From positions 1-64,000 of the forward strand of contig CAJFQY010000011.1 in NCBI GenBank assembly GCA_904419315.1: a DNA stretch of 64,000 nucleotides, written 5' to 3'. How positions within the stretch are numbered: the first letter of the stretch is position 1; the number at the start of each line of letters is the position of its first letter. Shown piece by piece: positions 1-7,884 of the stretch. Position numbers and translations under genes: made by a program. Below the pieces are notes generated by a model. The model was not told where the DNA came from, made no database searches, and saw nothing but the letters and a program-made list of their open reading frames with translations. Source of the stretch: Zongyangia gallinarum (GTDB lineage: Bacteria > Bacillota > Clostridia > Oscillospirales > Ruminococcaceae).

Positions 1-1
1 C

Positions 2-178
2 AGGATTACGGGCCTCATGGTGTCCATTGCAGGAATGAATTTTTCTCTGGCAGACTTGGAGGAATATATCAGTTCCTTACAGTCGGTCCGGGATGAAAAA
101 AAGCCACAGGATGTGGCTGGGATGAGCAACGAAGAGACGATAGAATATTTGAAGCGTCTTGCGGCTAAGAAAAAATAG
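2..178 (+). CDS. dnaG: DNA primase DnaG, C-terminal end (partial)
   Basis: Open frame entering from the left edge and ending in TAG; the visible 58 residues (from about RITGLMVSIAG to RLAAKKK) carry no catalytic motif. The call rests mainly on position: dnaG directly upstream of the primary sigma factor gene is the classic Firmicutes macromolecular-synthesis order, and the helical, charged tail fits the C-terminal helicase-binding end of DnaG. The stop codon overlaps the AGGGGG ribosome-binding site of the next gene, so the two are cotranscribed. Another protein ending here cannot be excluded from so short a piece. Confidence 0.65.
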   Translation, partial: RITGLMVSIAGMNFSLADLEEYISSLQSVRDEKKPQDVAGMSNEETIEYLKRLAAKKK

Positions 179-189
179 GGGGTAAAAAT

Positions 190-1272
190 TTGGGTACACA
201 GGATAAGAAAACAGTACTAAAAGAACTGCTGGATTTGGGAAAGAGCAAAGGAAAGCTCTCTTCCAAGGACATTCACGACGCTCTGGACGATCTGGATTTT
301 GATGTGGAGCAGGTGGAGAAGCTATACGACACCTTGGAAGCCAACAATGTGGAAATTGTTGACGACTTCACGCCAGAGGCAGATCCAGTATTTGAATCCA
401 CCGAGCCGGAGGATCTGGAAAATGCCCTTTCTACCGAGGGAATCAACATTGACGATCCGGTAAAGGTGTATCTGAAAGAAATCGGACGGGTTCCTCTGCT
501 GACCTCAGAAGAGGAAATCGATCTTGCCACCCGGATGTCTCAGGGAGATCCCTACGCACGCAAACGGTTGAGCGAAGCAAACCTGCGGCTGGTGGTCAGC
601 ATTGCAAAACGCTATGTGGGACGCGGCATGCAGTTCTTGGATCTGATCCAAGAAGGTAACCTGGGACTCATTAAGGCCGTAGAAAAATTTGACCATACCA
701 AAGGATTTAAGTTTTCTACCTATGCGACTTGGTGGATTCGTCAGGCCATTACACGTGCCATCGCTGACCAGGCGAGAACCATCCGGATTCCGGTGCATAT
801 GGTGGAAACCATCAACAAGGTGAAAAAGGTGAGCAGCCAATTGCTCCATCGCAATGGTCATGAGCCAACAGCGGAGGAGATTTCCGTAGAGCTTGACATG
901 CCGGTAGATAAGGTACGGGAAATTATGCGGGTAGCCCAAGAGCCGGTTTCTCTGGAAACGCCAATTGGTGAGGAAGAAGACAGCCATCTGGGTGACTTCA
1001 TTCAGGATGACGACGCGCCTGCTCCGGCGGAAGTGGCGTCTCATACCCTGTTAAAAGAGCAGCTTAGCGATGTTTTACAGACCCTAACCCCCAGAGAGGC
1101 CAAGGTGCTCCGTTTGCGTTTTGGTCTGGAAGACGGTCGCTCCCGCACCCTGGAAGAGGTAGGCAAAGAGTTTAACGTGACCAGGGAACGCATCCGTCAG
1201 ATTGAAGCCAAAGCTCTGCGTAAACTGCGCCATCCAAGCCGCAGCAAAAAGCTCAAGGATTTCCTGGATTAG
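190..1272 (+). CDS. sigA: Primary sigma factor SigA/RpoD
   Basis: Housekeeping sigma-70 factor that directs RNA polymerase to -10/-35 promoters. It is 360 residues, the short Firmicutes form. Region 1.1 is reduced (about residues 1-80), followed by region 1.2 (DPVKVYLKEIG), region 2 with the -10 reading segment (GLIKAVEKFDHTKGFKFSTYATWWIRQAI), region 3 (about 210-280) and region 4 with the -35 helix-turn-helix (TLEEVGKEFNVTRERIRQIE). The start is TTG at 190, eleven bases after the dnaG stop, behind AGGGGG. The many TTGACA/TATAAT promoters with 17-base spacers in this window match its expected specificity. Confidence 0.97.
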   Translation: MGTQDKKTVLKELLDLGKSKGKLSSKDIHDALDDLDFDVEQVEKLYDTLEANNVEIVDDFTPEADPVFESTEPEDLENALSTEGINIDDPVKVYLKEIGRVPLLTSEEEIDLATRMSQGDPYARKRLSEANLRLVVSIAKRYVGRGMQFLDLIQEGNLGLIKAVEKFDHTKGFKFSTYATWWIRQAITRAIADQARTIRIPVHMVETINKVKKVSSQLLHRNGHEPTAEEISVELDMPVDKVREIMRVAQEPVSLETPIGEEEDSHLGDFIQDDDAPAPAEVASHTLLKEQLSDVLQTLTPREAKVLRLRFGLEDGRSRTLEEVGKEFNVTRERIRQIEAKALRKLRHPSRSKKLKDFLD

Positions 1273-1276
1273 CCAT

Positions 1277-1305
1277 TTGACAAAAATCCACTATTATAGT
1301 ATATT
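1277..1305 (+). promoter_or_regulatory. SigA promoter for the Rrf2 gene
   Basis: TTGACA (1277-1282), 17-base spacer, TATATT (1300-1305), just after the sigA stop. The Rrf2 gene therefore has its own promoter. No separate operator is obvious, though Rrf2 proteins often bind over their own promoter. Confidence 0.75.
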
Positions 1306-1340
1306 TAATTTGAAGTTCAAGCTGAATGGAGGGAAGGGCC

Positions 1341-1751
1341 GTGCATATTACGCTGGAATCCGATTATGCCACGCGGATTGCCTATTGCTTGGCAAAAGCG
1401 CCAGGCCGGATGGATGCGAAGAGCATATCCGAGGAGACGGGGGTTACCCTGCGCTTTTCCCTGAAAATTTTGCGCAAGCTGGTGGCAAGCGGTATTGTCA
1501 AGTCCTTTAAAGGAACCCAGGGTGGATACGAATTGGCTCGAGATCCCAAAGACATTTCTCTTTGTGAAATCATCGAGACGGTGGAAGGGCCGCTCCTCAT
1601 CAACCGATGTATCGGAGAGGATTTTGTTTGTACCCGGAAAAAGACAAAACCCTGCCAGTTTCAATGTACTTTTCGGGAGATTAGCCAAATGGTGATTGAT
1701 CGCCTGCAAGAAAAGACGTTGGATCAGTATTTGGACGATGATGGTATTTAA
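1341..1751 (+). CDS. Rrf2-family transcriptional regulator
   Basis: Winged-helix regulator of the Rrf2 family (IscR, NsrR, CymR relatives), 136 residues. The start chosen is GTG 1341 behind GGAGGGAAGG; an upstream ATG at 1326 is inside that ribosome-binding site. The N-terminal helix-turn-helix includes the family signature TQGGYELAR. Four cysteines at 90, 97, 105 and 109 lie where IscR carries its three [2Fe-2S] ligands (92, 98, 104), so an Fe-S sensor is likely, though the spacing is wider. No isc/suf or cysteine genes lie next to it, so its target is unknown. Confidence 0.88.
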   Translation: MHITLESDYATRIAYCLAKAPGRMDAKSISEETGVTLRFSLKILRKLVASGIVKSFKGTQGGYELARDPKDISLCEIIETVEGPLLINRCIGEDFVCTRKKTKPCQFQCTFREISQMVIDRLQEKTLDQYLDDDGI

Positions 1752-1766
1752 CCTTACATAGGCAGA

Positions 1767-1797
1767 GAGGCCGGACCTAATAGGTCCGGCCTCTTTA
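1767..1797 (+). terminator. Terminator after the Rrf2 gene
   Basis: Perfect 12-bp stem (1767-1778 with 1782-1793), three-base loop, then a short T run. It ends the sigA/Rrf2 side. Confidence 0.8.
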
Positions 1798-1801
1798 TGA
1801 C

Positions 1802-1831
1802 AAAAAACCGGCTGTAAAAAGCCGGTTTTTT
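1802..1831. terminator. Bidirectional terminator
   Basis: A-run, CCGGCT stem (1808-1813) pairing with AGCCGG (1820-1825), T-run. It reads as an intrinsic terminator on both strands and ends the minus-strand acyl-CoA ligase transcript. Confidence 0.85.
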
Positions 1832-1837
1832 ATTTGT

Positions 1838-3505
1838 TTATTTATTTGCGTCGGCATGTCGGATTTGTGCCCGGCGGATTTTTCCGCCTAAGGTTTTGGG
1901 CAGCTCATCCACAAACTCAATAATGCGGGGATATTTATAGGGAGCGGTAGTGTGTTTGACGTGGTTTTGCAGCTCCTTAATAAGCTCTGGACTGGGGGTA
2001 TAGCCCTTAGCCAACACTACGGTAGCCTTGACGACCTGTCCGCGGATGGGATCGGGCGCGCCGGTGATGGCACATTCTACCACCGCAGGATGCTCGATCA
2101 GGGCGCTTTCTACTTCAAAGGGTCCAACGCGGTAACCGGAACATTTGATAACATCATCGCTGCGTCCGACAAACCAATAGTAGCCTTCGCTGTCCCGCCA
2201 AGCAACGTCGTGGAGGTTATAGCACTCTCCGCCCAGTGCTTCATTTGTCTGAACTTTGTCCTGATAATAGCCCCGGAACAGGCCTACAGGGGGATGCTCC
2301 TTAACGCCAAAGATGCAGATTTCTCCCTCTTCACCGTCTTCACATTCCTTGCCTTCAGCGTTGATAAGCCGGATATCGTAGATGGGAGAAGGCTTGCCGG
2401 TAGAACCGGCCTTGGGCTCAAACCAGGGGAAATTGGCGAGAAGAACTGTACTTTCGCTCTGACCAAAGCCTTCTGTCATTTTGACGCCGGTAAGATCATA
2501 CCACTTACGCCAGATCTCTGGGTTAAGGGGTTCTCCAGCGTTACAGCAGGTTTCGATTGAGGAAAGGTCAAACTTGCTGACATCCTCCTGTAGCATGAAA
2601 CGGAACATGGTGGGAGGGGCGCAGAAGGTGGTTACCTTGTACTTTTCCAGCTTTTCCAAAAGCTTTAAGGGGACGAATTTTTCCATATCATAGGCAAAGA
2701 TAACAGCGCCGCAGCACCACTGGCCGTAAATTTTGCCCCAGCCAAACTTAGCCCAGCCAGAATCGGAAACACTCATATGCAGCTTGTTTTCCTGTACCCG
2801 CTGCCAGTATTTTGCGGTTACTATATGTCCCAGAGGATGGATGAAATTATGCTGTACCATCTTGGGCATACTGGTAGTACCGGAGGTAAAGTAGATCAGC
2901 ATGATATCATCGTTGTCATTGGCTTCTTCTCCGGTAGGACGGTCAAACTCGGTAGGATATTTCGCGATTTCTTCATCAAAGGTCAGCCAGCCGGGACGCT
3001 TTCCGCCGGCAACTGCACAACATTTGATGGAGGGGGATTCCTTCATAGCGCCCTCGACCTGCTCAATGACATAGTCGTCATCGATACACACCATCATGGA
3101 AATTTGTGCGGCGTTGGCCCGGTAGATCAAGTCTTTTTTGGCGAGCTGGAGGTTACCGGGAATGAGGATGGCGCCAATTTTGTGCAGCGCGACGGCGGCG
3201 ATCCAGTATTCCCACCGGCGACGGAGGATCAGCATGACAACACTGCCCTTTTTGATGCCACAGTCTTTGAAAAAGTGGGCTGCCTGGTTGGACAGTTTAC
3301 GGATATCCTCAAAGGTGAATATTTTTTCGTTGTCGTGATCGTCGCACCAGACCAGTGCCTTTTTATTTTTGTCCTCTTTGGCCCAGGCATCGACAACATC
3401 AAAACCAAAATTAAAGTGATCGGGAATATTGACGCGATAGTTTTGCTTAAAATCTTCATAGGAATCGAATTCCTGCCGAGGCAGGAAACGGTCTAACACG
3501 GACAT
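1838..3505 (-). CDS. AMP-forming acyl-CoA ligase (T-box cassette 1)
   Basis: Acyl-adenylate-forming acyl-CoA synthetase of the medium-chain/branched-chain acyl-CoA ligase type (carboxylate + ATP + CoA to acyl-CoA + AMP + PPi), cytosolic, 555 residues. ATG 3505 is nine bases after AAGGAG; the ATG at 3514 touches the ribosome-binding site. Visible motifs are the P-loop YFTSGTTSMPK (Ser replaces the usual second Gly), EGFGQSES, the hinge YYWFVGRSDD and the catalytic-lysine segment LPKTLGGKIRR near the C-terminus. It follows the XRE-cupin gene by 29 bases under one T-box leader and is clearly paralogous to the ligase at 55197-56858. The substrate is not shown by sequence; the T-box context suggests a branched short-chain acid. 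Confidence 0.92.
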   Translation of the reverse strand: MSVLDRFLPRQEFDSYEDFKQNYRVNIPDHFNFGFDVVDAWAKEDKNKKALVWCDDHDNEKIFTFEDIRKLSNQAAHFFKDCGIKKGSVVMLILRRRWEYWIAAVALHKIGAILIPGNLQLAKKDLIYRANAAQISMMVCIDDDYVIEQVEGAMKESPSIKCCAVAGGKRPGWLTFDEEIAKYPTEFDRPTGEEANDNDDIMLIYFTSGTTSMPKMVQHNFIHPLGHIVTAKYWQRVQENKLHMSVSDSGWAKFGWGKIYGQWCCGAVIFAYDMEKFVPLKLLEKLEKYKVTTFCAPPTMFRFMLQEDVSKFDLSSIETCCNAGEPLNPEIWRKWYDLTGVKMTEGFGQSESTVLLANFPWFEPKAGSTGKPSPIYDIRLINAEGKECEDGEEGEICIFGVKEHPPVGLFRGYYQDKVQTNEALGGECYNLHDVAWRDSEGYYWFVGRSDDVIKCSGYRVGPFEVESALIEHPAVVECAITGAPDPIRGQVVKATVVLAKGYTPSPELIKELQNHVKHTTAPYKYPRIIEFVDELPKTLGGKIRRAQIRHADANK

Positions 3506-3534
3506 TGTTATCATCTCCTTGTAATTTTGCCTGC

Positions 3535-4086
3535 TTATTCCGCAATCACCGTTAGGAAGGTGGCAGGCTCATTACCTGCACAGGACTGCCCATGAGGATA
3601 TTGGGGATTAAAGTAGACGGTATCACCAGCATTTAAAATGATTTCCTGATTGTCGAAGGTGAGTTTGACGCTGCCTTCTAGTACCATGTTGAATTCCTGA
3701 CCGCTGTGGGTGACCAGATCTGCAGGAGCCTGAGAGGGGTCCAGAGTAACCAGCAGGGGCTGCATCACCTTGCGGGCATAGCGATAGGCAAGATCTTTAA
3801 AATGATAACCGGGATATCGGTCAGCTGTGATACCCTTACCGGCCCGAACAACGTGATATGTGGTCAATTTTCCGGATTCACCGGAGAGAAGTTCGTTAAA
3901 ATCTACACCGAATTTGTTGGCAATCTGAAAGATAATGTTGATCGGGATGTTATAGCCATCCTTTTCATAGCCTAAATATGTGTTGACGTCGATCCCCAAT
4001 TCTTTGGCCAGTTGCTCCGGTGTATAGTCACATACTTCCCGTAGCTCCCGCAAACGGGCCGCCAGCTCATGGAGTTTTTCTTCCAT
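3535..4086 (-). CDS. XRE-cupin transcriptional regulator (T-box cassette 1)
   Basis: Two-domain regulator of 183 residues. An N-terminal XRE helix-turn-helix (about 5-65, with YTPEQLAKELGIDVNTYLGYE) joins a C-terminal cupin_2 barrel (about 105-180, with THSGQEFNMVLEGS and GDTVYFNPQYPHG). ATG 4086 is ten bases after AAAGGA; the in-frame TTG at 4092 is too close. Such proteins usually bind a small ligand in the cupin and control adjacent genes. This is the first gene after the T-box terminator and is followed by the acyl-CoA ligase, so it may sense the acid or its CoA ester. It is paralogous to 54589-55170. Confidence 0.9.
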   Translation of the reverse strand: MEEKLHELAARLRELREVCDYTPEQLAKELGIDVNTYLGYEKDGYNIPINIIFQIANKFGVDFNELLSGESGKLTTYHVVRAGKGITADRYPGYHFKDLAYRYARKVMQPLLVTLDPSQAPADLVTHSGQEFNMVLEGSVKLTFDNQEIILNAGDTVYFNPQYPHGQSCAGNEPATFLTVIAE

Positions 4087-4129
4087 CTTCAACGCATCCT
4101 TTCTGTTGAAAAAATGAATGATATAAAAT

Positions 4130-4401
4130 AAAAAATCCGCCCTAATTGCTTAGGGCGGATTATATATCCGTGGTACCACCTAAATTCAGAAAAAATTCTG
4201 CACTCATTACATGCAGGCAGACGCCGACATGCTTTCCTTATAACGGGGGATCACCGCTGAAGCCTACCGAGAAAATATTCCTTTCAGTCCAGTGCTCAAA
4301 GGCGACATTCCATATTGCTCTCACGAAGATTTACAGCAACCATCTTCTCTCTGAGCTTTAAGCAAATATGTACTCTTCCTCATCAACGCATTATCATATT
4401 G
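4130..4401 (-). promoter_or_regulatory. T-box riboswitch leader, probable Val (GUC) specifier
   Basis: Complete T-box leader on the minus strand. In RNA order: the Stem I base motif GAUGAGG, loop-E half AGUA, AG bulge (CAGAGAG), distal loop GGUUGCUG, then the specifier region GGAAUGUCGCC and UUUGAGC (4295-4311). Next come a linker, the T-box GGUGGUACCACGG (complement of 4168-4180) and a terminator (stem 4134-4145 with 4150-4161, then U run). The UGGU bulge calls for tRNA discriminator A73. With one purine between codon and closing helix the specifier is GUC (4304-4306, Val, A73); the alternative register UGU (Cys) conflicts with the U73 of tRNA-Cys. The T-box class is very secure; the amino acid is inferred. 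Confidence 0.93.
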
Positions 4402-4407
4402 TCCTAT

Positions 4408-4436
4408 ATTATAATGCGCCTTTTAGCAAAAGTCAA
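4408..4436 (-). promoter_or_regulatory. SigA promoter of T-box cassette 1
   Basis: On the minus strand TTGACT (4436-4431), 17-base spacer, TATAAT (4413-4408). Transcription should start near 4401, just ahead of Stem I of the T-box leader. Confidence 0.88.
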
Positions 4437-4466
4437 CAGTTTTTGGATAAATACGGCGAAAAGGAA

Positions 4467-4488
4467 AGCCGTCCAGTACTGGACGGCT
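4467..4488 (-). terminator. Terminator after the HMA-like gene
   Basis: Perfect 22-base palindrome (AGCCGTCCAGT and its complement) followed on the minus strand by a T-rich stretch (TTCCTTTTC). It separates the HMA-like gene from the T-box cassette promoter. Confidence 0.75.
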
Positions 4489-4503
4489 GAGGTTGAGGCT
4501 ATG

Positions 4504-4743
4504 CTAACGGGTATGAATATCGCGAGCGTCGGCAGCAATTTGATATCCCATTTTATTCAGGCGGTTTTCTATGAGATCGTAAGAAACGCCGCTGCTGTCA
4601 TAGTCGATGGCAACAAGATGAGAATCGAGGCTGACACTGACAGAATGGACGCCGTGCATCTGGTCGAGACCTCGTTTCACATCCTTAAGATCATGCTTGT
4701 CGTCTACGTTTTCAATAATAAAATAGGCACTTTCCTGCGGCAT
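4504..4743 (-). CDS. Small HMA-like (ferredoxin-fold) protein without CxxC
   Basis: Seventy-nine residues. The length and pattern (MPQESAYFIIENVDDKHDLKDVKRGL, then a V-S-V-S-L strand, then a helix ending NRLNKMGYQI) match a heavy-metal-associated domain such as CopZ. The metal-binding MxCxxC loop is replaced by ENVDDKHD, so it cannot bind copper in the usual way. The start is ATG 4743 behind GAGGTGATGAT. It stands alone between two terminator/promoter regions. A scaffold or degenerate metallochaperone is possible; the function is unknown. Confidence 0.72.
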   Translation of the reverse strand: MPQESAYFIIENVDDKHDLKDVKRGLDQMHGVHSVSVSLDSHLVAIDYDSSGVSYDLIENRLNKMGYQIAADARDIHTR

Positions 4744-4825
4744 ATCATCACCTCGTTTTTATTATTCCCTAAAAGACAAAAATTTTACGTTTTTATCAGG
4801 GAATCATTGAGGAAGAATGATATTT

Positions 4826-5593
4826 TTATAACTGTTTTTTTGAAAAATTTACGATAGCGCCAACAATACACAGCACTGTGAGAAGCAAAGTGACAACACA
4901 AGCGCTTATCATCTCGTCAACTCCAATGCCCGAGAGCAGGGAGATGTTGCCGGAACCCAAAGTAATAGGATTGTAGGGCGCTGCCTGAGGAAAGATGCCA
5001 ATCAAGAGCAAAAAACCTAGGATACCAGCAGTGAGAAGAATACCGCCATATCCGCCTCCAATGAGGGTGCTGCAAAATAGAAGCAAAGCTATGATAAAGA
5101 TTCCTAAAAGCCAAAGGCAAAAAAACGAAAAGAAAAGGTGAGACGGCGCATGTTTCCCAAAGAGAATGAGGGTATAAATCCATGTCCCTACTGCAGACAA
5201 AACATAGCAGAAACTCCATAAAAGGCCGGAGGCAGTGAATTTGGCGAGAATGACCGTGGGCCGAGCAAGACCTTTGGACAACATATTGATCAGAGTTCCC
5301 CGCTGCATTTCTTGGGATATAGAGCCATTGAGAAGAATTAGCAGGACAATAATGCCAATTTGCGTTATGTTTTTAAAAAACTGGGCATAGGCATCCATCC
5401 AGGTGGGGGCGGGAATATTGATGGTGAGTTCGAGACCATCCATAGGGATTAATTTCAGGAGTTCTGGCATGATTTTTGCTAAGGCGGGACTCACTAACCC
5501 GAAAAGTAGCAGGACAATAAAAAGAATCAGCGCCTTAAAAGTCCGGATTTGCTCCTTAAATTCTTTCCCCATAAAAGCAAGATAACCACTCAT
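4826..5593 (-). CDS. ABC-2 type transporter permease
   Basis: Integral membrane subunit of an ABC exporter, 255 residues. About six hydrophobic segments are visible (first after FKEQIRTFKA, last before the FSKKQL tail). The segment SQEMQRGTLINMLSKGLARPTVILAKF is typical of ABC-2 permeases (PF12679-like). It overlaps the ATPase gene by four bases (ATGA) with GGAGGTGG just upstream, so the two are translationally coupled. The substrate is unknown; lantibiotic immunity and antibiotic export are common for such pairs. Confidence 0.87.
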   Translation of the reverse strand: MSGYLAFMGKEFKEQIRTFKALILFIVLLLFGLVSPALAKIMPELLKLIPMDGLELTINIPAPTWMDAYAQFFKNITQIGIIVLLILLNGSISQEMQRGTLINMLSKGLARPTVILAKFTASGLLWSFCYVLSAVGTWIYTLILFGKHAPSHLFFSFFCLWLLGIFIIALLLFCSTLIGGGYGGILLTAGILGFLLLIGIFPQAAPYNPITLGSGNISLLSGIGVDEMISACVVTLLLTVLCIVGAIVNFSKKQL

Positions 5594-6507
5594 TTGACCA
5601 CCTCCAGAAAGAGATTTTCTAAAGAAGGCTCTAGAAGTTCAAATTTGATCAGGGAGAAACCTTCTTCCAGGAGCAACCTAAGAATTGCCTGTTTTGATTC
5701 TTCTGCACCGGTGAAGCGGACTATTACATCCCGCTCTTGTTTTGTGCAGCCTTTTATTCCAGAAAGTGCGGATAGCCTCTGGATCAGCAGATCGTTTTGG
5801 GAGGAATCAGCCAGGGAGATGAGGACCCGATCTTGTCGATAGGAATTCTTGATTTCTTCCAGCTTTCCCTCCAAGACCAGGTGGCCGTTATCGAGAACGC
5901 CAATAGTATCACATATTCTTTCCACATCGGAAAGAATATGGGTGGAAAACAAAATAGTGGTTTTTTCCTTAGCGATCGACAGAATGTCCAGAATTTCCTT
6001 GCGGCCGATGGGATCCAGGGCAGAGGTAGGCTCGTCACAGATTAACAGCCTGGGCTCTCCCAATAGAGCCTGTGCAATGCCAAGACGTTGATTCATTCCC
6101 CGGGAAAATCCTCGAATACGACGGCTGATACCATCTAGTCCGACAAGGTGAAGCAGTTCTCTGGAACGTCGATCAATTTGATCTCCTGTCAGTCCGGAAA
6201 TTTTTCCACAGAGACCGAGATATTCTTTGGGAGTCATATATGGATAGAAGTGAGGAACATCGGGAAGATAGCCGATGTAACGGTTGGCTTTTGGACTGCC
6301 TGCCGTTACCCTTTCTCCGCAGACGCATATCTCACCGCTATCCATTTTAAGAAAGCCTAAAATCATCTTCATGGTAGTGGTTTTTCCCGCGCCATTTTTT
6401 CCAATAAAGCCAAAAACATGGTGCTCTGATACAGAAAAACTGAGATCTTTGATGACCTTTGTATTGCCAAACTGCTTATATACATGAGAGAGGGTGAGAA
6501 TGTCCAT
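5590..6507 (-). CDS. ABC transporter ATP-binding protein
   Basis: Cytosolic ATPase partner of the permease, 305 residues. It has Walker A GKNGAGKTT, signature FSRGMNQRLG, Walker B LLICDEPTSALDP and the H-loop STHILSD. The ~90-residue C-terminal extension is usual in the BcrA/CcmA-like group. The start is ATG 6507 behind GGGAGG, and its first base overlaps the TAA stop of the PLDc_N-like gene. An in-frame extension up to 6723 exists but has no ribosome-binding site and runs through the neighbouring gene. Confidence 0.92.
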   Translation of the reverse strand: MDILTLSHVYKQFGNTKVIKDLSFSVSEHHVFGFIGKNGAGKTTTMKMILGFLKMDSGEICVCGERVTAGSPKANRYIGYLPDVPHFYPYMTPKEYLGLCGKISGLTGDQIDRRSRELLHLVGLDGISRRIRGFSRGMNQRLGIAQALLGEPRLLICDEPTSALDPIGRKEILDILSIAKEKTTILFSTHILSDVERICDTIGVLDNGHLVLEGKLEEIKNSYRQDRVLISLADSSQNDLLIQRLSALSGIKGCTKQERDVIVRFTGAEESKQAILRLLLEEGFSLIKFELLEPSLENLFLEVVK

Positions 6508-6707
6508 TATGAGTCCTCCCTTCCGATGACAAAATACAGGATAGGACCAAGAATTTGGAGAAATAGTACAAGCAAAATCCAGATTACCCGGTTTCCACAG
6601 CGATAGTTGGGATGTCTGAGTAAATGGATTAGAGCAGTAATCATAAGAATCAACTCTAAGACGATCACAGGGATAAGAAGGGGAAGATAAGTTATAAGAT
6701 TTTCCAT
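6507..6707 (-). CDS. Small PLDc_N-type membrane protein
   Basis: Sixty-six residues with two transmembrane helices separated by a short basic loop (HPNYRCGNRVIWILL) and the closing motif GPILYFVIGR. This is the layout of the phospholipase D N-terminal (PLDc_N) family, here without any nuclease domain. It sits between the regulator and the ATPase, overlapping the latter by one base (TAATG). Such proteins commonly accompany ABC-2 exporters and may act as accessory or immunity subunits. Confidence 0.82.
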   Translation of the reverse strand: MENLITYLPLLIPVIVLELILMITALIHLLRHPNYRCGNRVIWILLVLFLQILGPILYFVIGREDS

Positions 6708-6737
6708 AGTTTACTCCTTTCAACTGAGCGGCAATCG

Positions 6738-7865
6738 TTACTGTTTCTGTGCGCTTTTCAACCGTGAAAGACGCTCTTGCATAGCCAGAAAGCGGGGGTG
6801 ATCTCGTAAAACGGAAAACTCGGGAACCACTTCTAGACTACTAGCAAGGCTTTGACGAATTGAGTTTTCATCACGAGGTAGTGCGTTACCTAAACTTAGA
6901 GAGGAAAAATATCCGTCTAGTTGATCGAAAAAATCGTTACCTTTGAGATGAAGAGGAAAAGTTTGGGGGGAGAGAGCTATATCGGTATATTCCTCCAGAA
7001 CATCCAAACATTTTTCCCAGTTTGCCTGCTTGGCATAGGATATAGAAAGGGGAAGCAGAAAGGAAAGTAGCAGGATAGGATGCAAATGGATCAAATCAAA
7101 GGCATCGGATGCCATTTGACCAATTCGGCGGCATTGTTCCACCTTTGTCGGCTCATCGATATAAAGTATGGACATATTGGGGAGAATATTAAATAACAGC
7201 ACTACCCCATAATAAAGAGAGACTTGGAGCACTTCCTTGGCTTTGGCGTTATTCCCCTTCATTTTGTAGGCCTGGGAAAGAAGAAGTTGCGGTGAAATAT
7301 TGATTTCCTTTCTGTTTTCTAGAAGACGAATGGTACTATCAGGATCTCCGAGGGCGAGATAGCAGTAGGCCTGCATTTCTAGTGCTTGGCTAGCCAAATG
7401 GTGATCGCTTCCATGCTTCTCGATGCGCTGGAACAAACCAAGTGCCTCTTGAAGGAGTTCATGAGGTTGAGAGGGGGGTGAGGCAAGTTGGTGGTAGTTA
7501 ACGATCCATTGCCCCATAAGAAGAAGCAATTCCCAACAAGAGGAATATTTTTTACAATATTCCCTACATTCTGCAAGTGCCTTATCAAAATGACCCTGGC
7601 TTGCTAATTGACACAAATGAAGGTAATGATTTCGTATTTTTTCTTGGTCCAATTGGGGTTCATATCCCAAAAGACAATCAACGCTTATATTAAAGTAAGA
7701 AGCTATGACAGGCAGAAGCGTTATATCTGGGTAGCTTTGCCCGGATTCCCATTTGGAAACCGCCGGTTTTGATATTCCCAAATATTCTGCCAATTCTTCC
7801 TGAGTGAGTCCTAGCTCCTTGCGCTTAGCATAGATGATTTTTCCGATGGAAAGTTCTTTCAACAT
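6738..7865 (-). CDS. XRE regulator with TPR-like C-terminal domain
   Basis: A 375-residue protein. The N-terminal helix-turn-helix (about 10-60, LTQEELAEYLGISKPAVSKWESG) is followed by about 300 residues of helical repeats that look like tetratricopeptides. This layout occurs in Rgg/Rap-like and stand-alone Clostridia regulators. ATG 7865 sits behind AGAGAGGTG; an upstream ATG (7886) overlaps the promoter. It is the first gene of the operon with the PLDc_N-like protein and the ABC transporter, so it probably controls the exporter in response to a peptide or drug. Confidence 0.87.
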   Translation of the reverse strand: MLKELSIGKIIYAKRKELGLTQEELAEYLGISKPAVSKWESGQSYPDITLLPVIASYFNISVDCLLGYEPQLDQEKIRNHYLHLCQLASQGHFDKALAECREYCKKYSSCWELLLLMGQWIVNYHQLASPPSQPHELLQEALGLFQRIEKHGSDHHLASQALEMQAYCYLALGDPDSTIRLLENRKEINISPQLLLSQAYKMKGNNAKAKEVLQVSLYYGVVLLFNILPNMSILYIDEPTKVEQCRRIGQMASDAFDLIHLHPILLLSFLLPLSISYAKQANWEKCLDVLEEYTDIALSPQTFPLHLKGNDFFDQLDGYFSSLSLGNALPRDENSIRQSLASSLEVVPEFSVLRDHPRFLAMQERLSRLKSAQKQ

Positions 7866-7884
7866 GTTCACCTCTCTTTGCTTC

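Noticed and set aside
2777..3496. Long plus-strand open frame opposite the acyl-CoA ligase
   Set aside because: Antisense shadow of the ligase gene, without a ribosome-binding site or protein family pattern. The same applies to other long antisense frames, e.g. 37880-38944, 42033-43043 and 45813-46838.
4295..4311. Reading the cassette-1 specifier as UGU (Cys)
   Set aside because: GAA-UGU also looks like a canonical register, but the UGGU bulge needs discriminator A73 and bacterial tRNA-Cys has U73; GUC followed by a purine fits better. Kept as the stated alternative.
6508..6723. N-terminal extension of the ABC ATPase to 6723
   Set aside because: It runs through the PLDc_N-like gene in another frame and lacks family similarity; ATG 6507 has a good ribosome-binding site.
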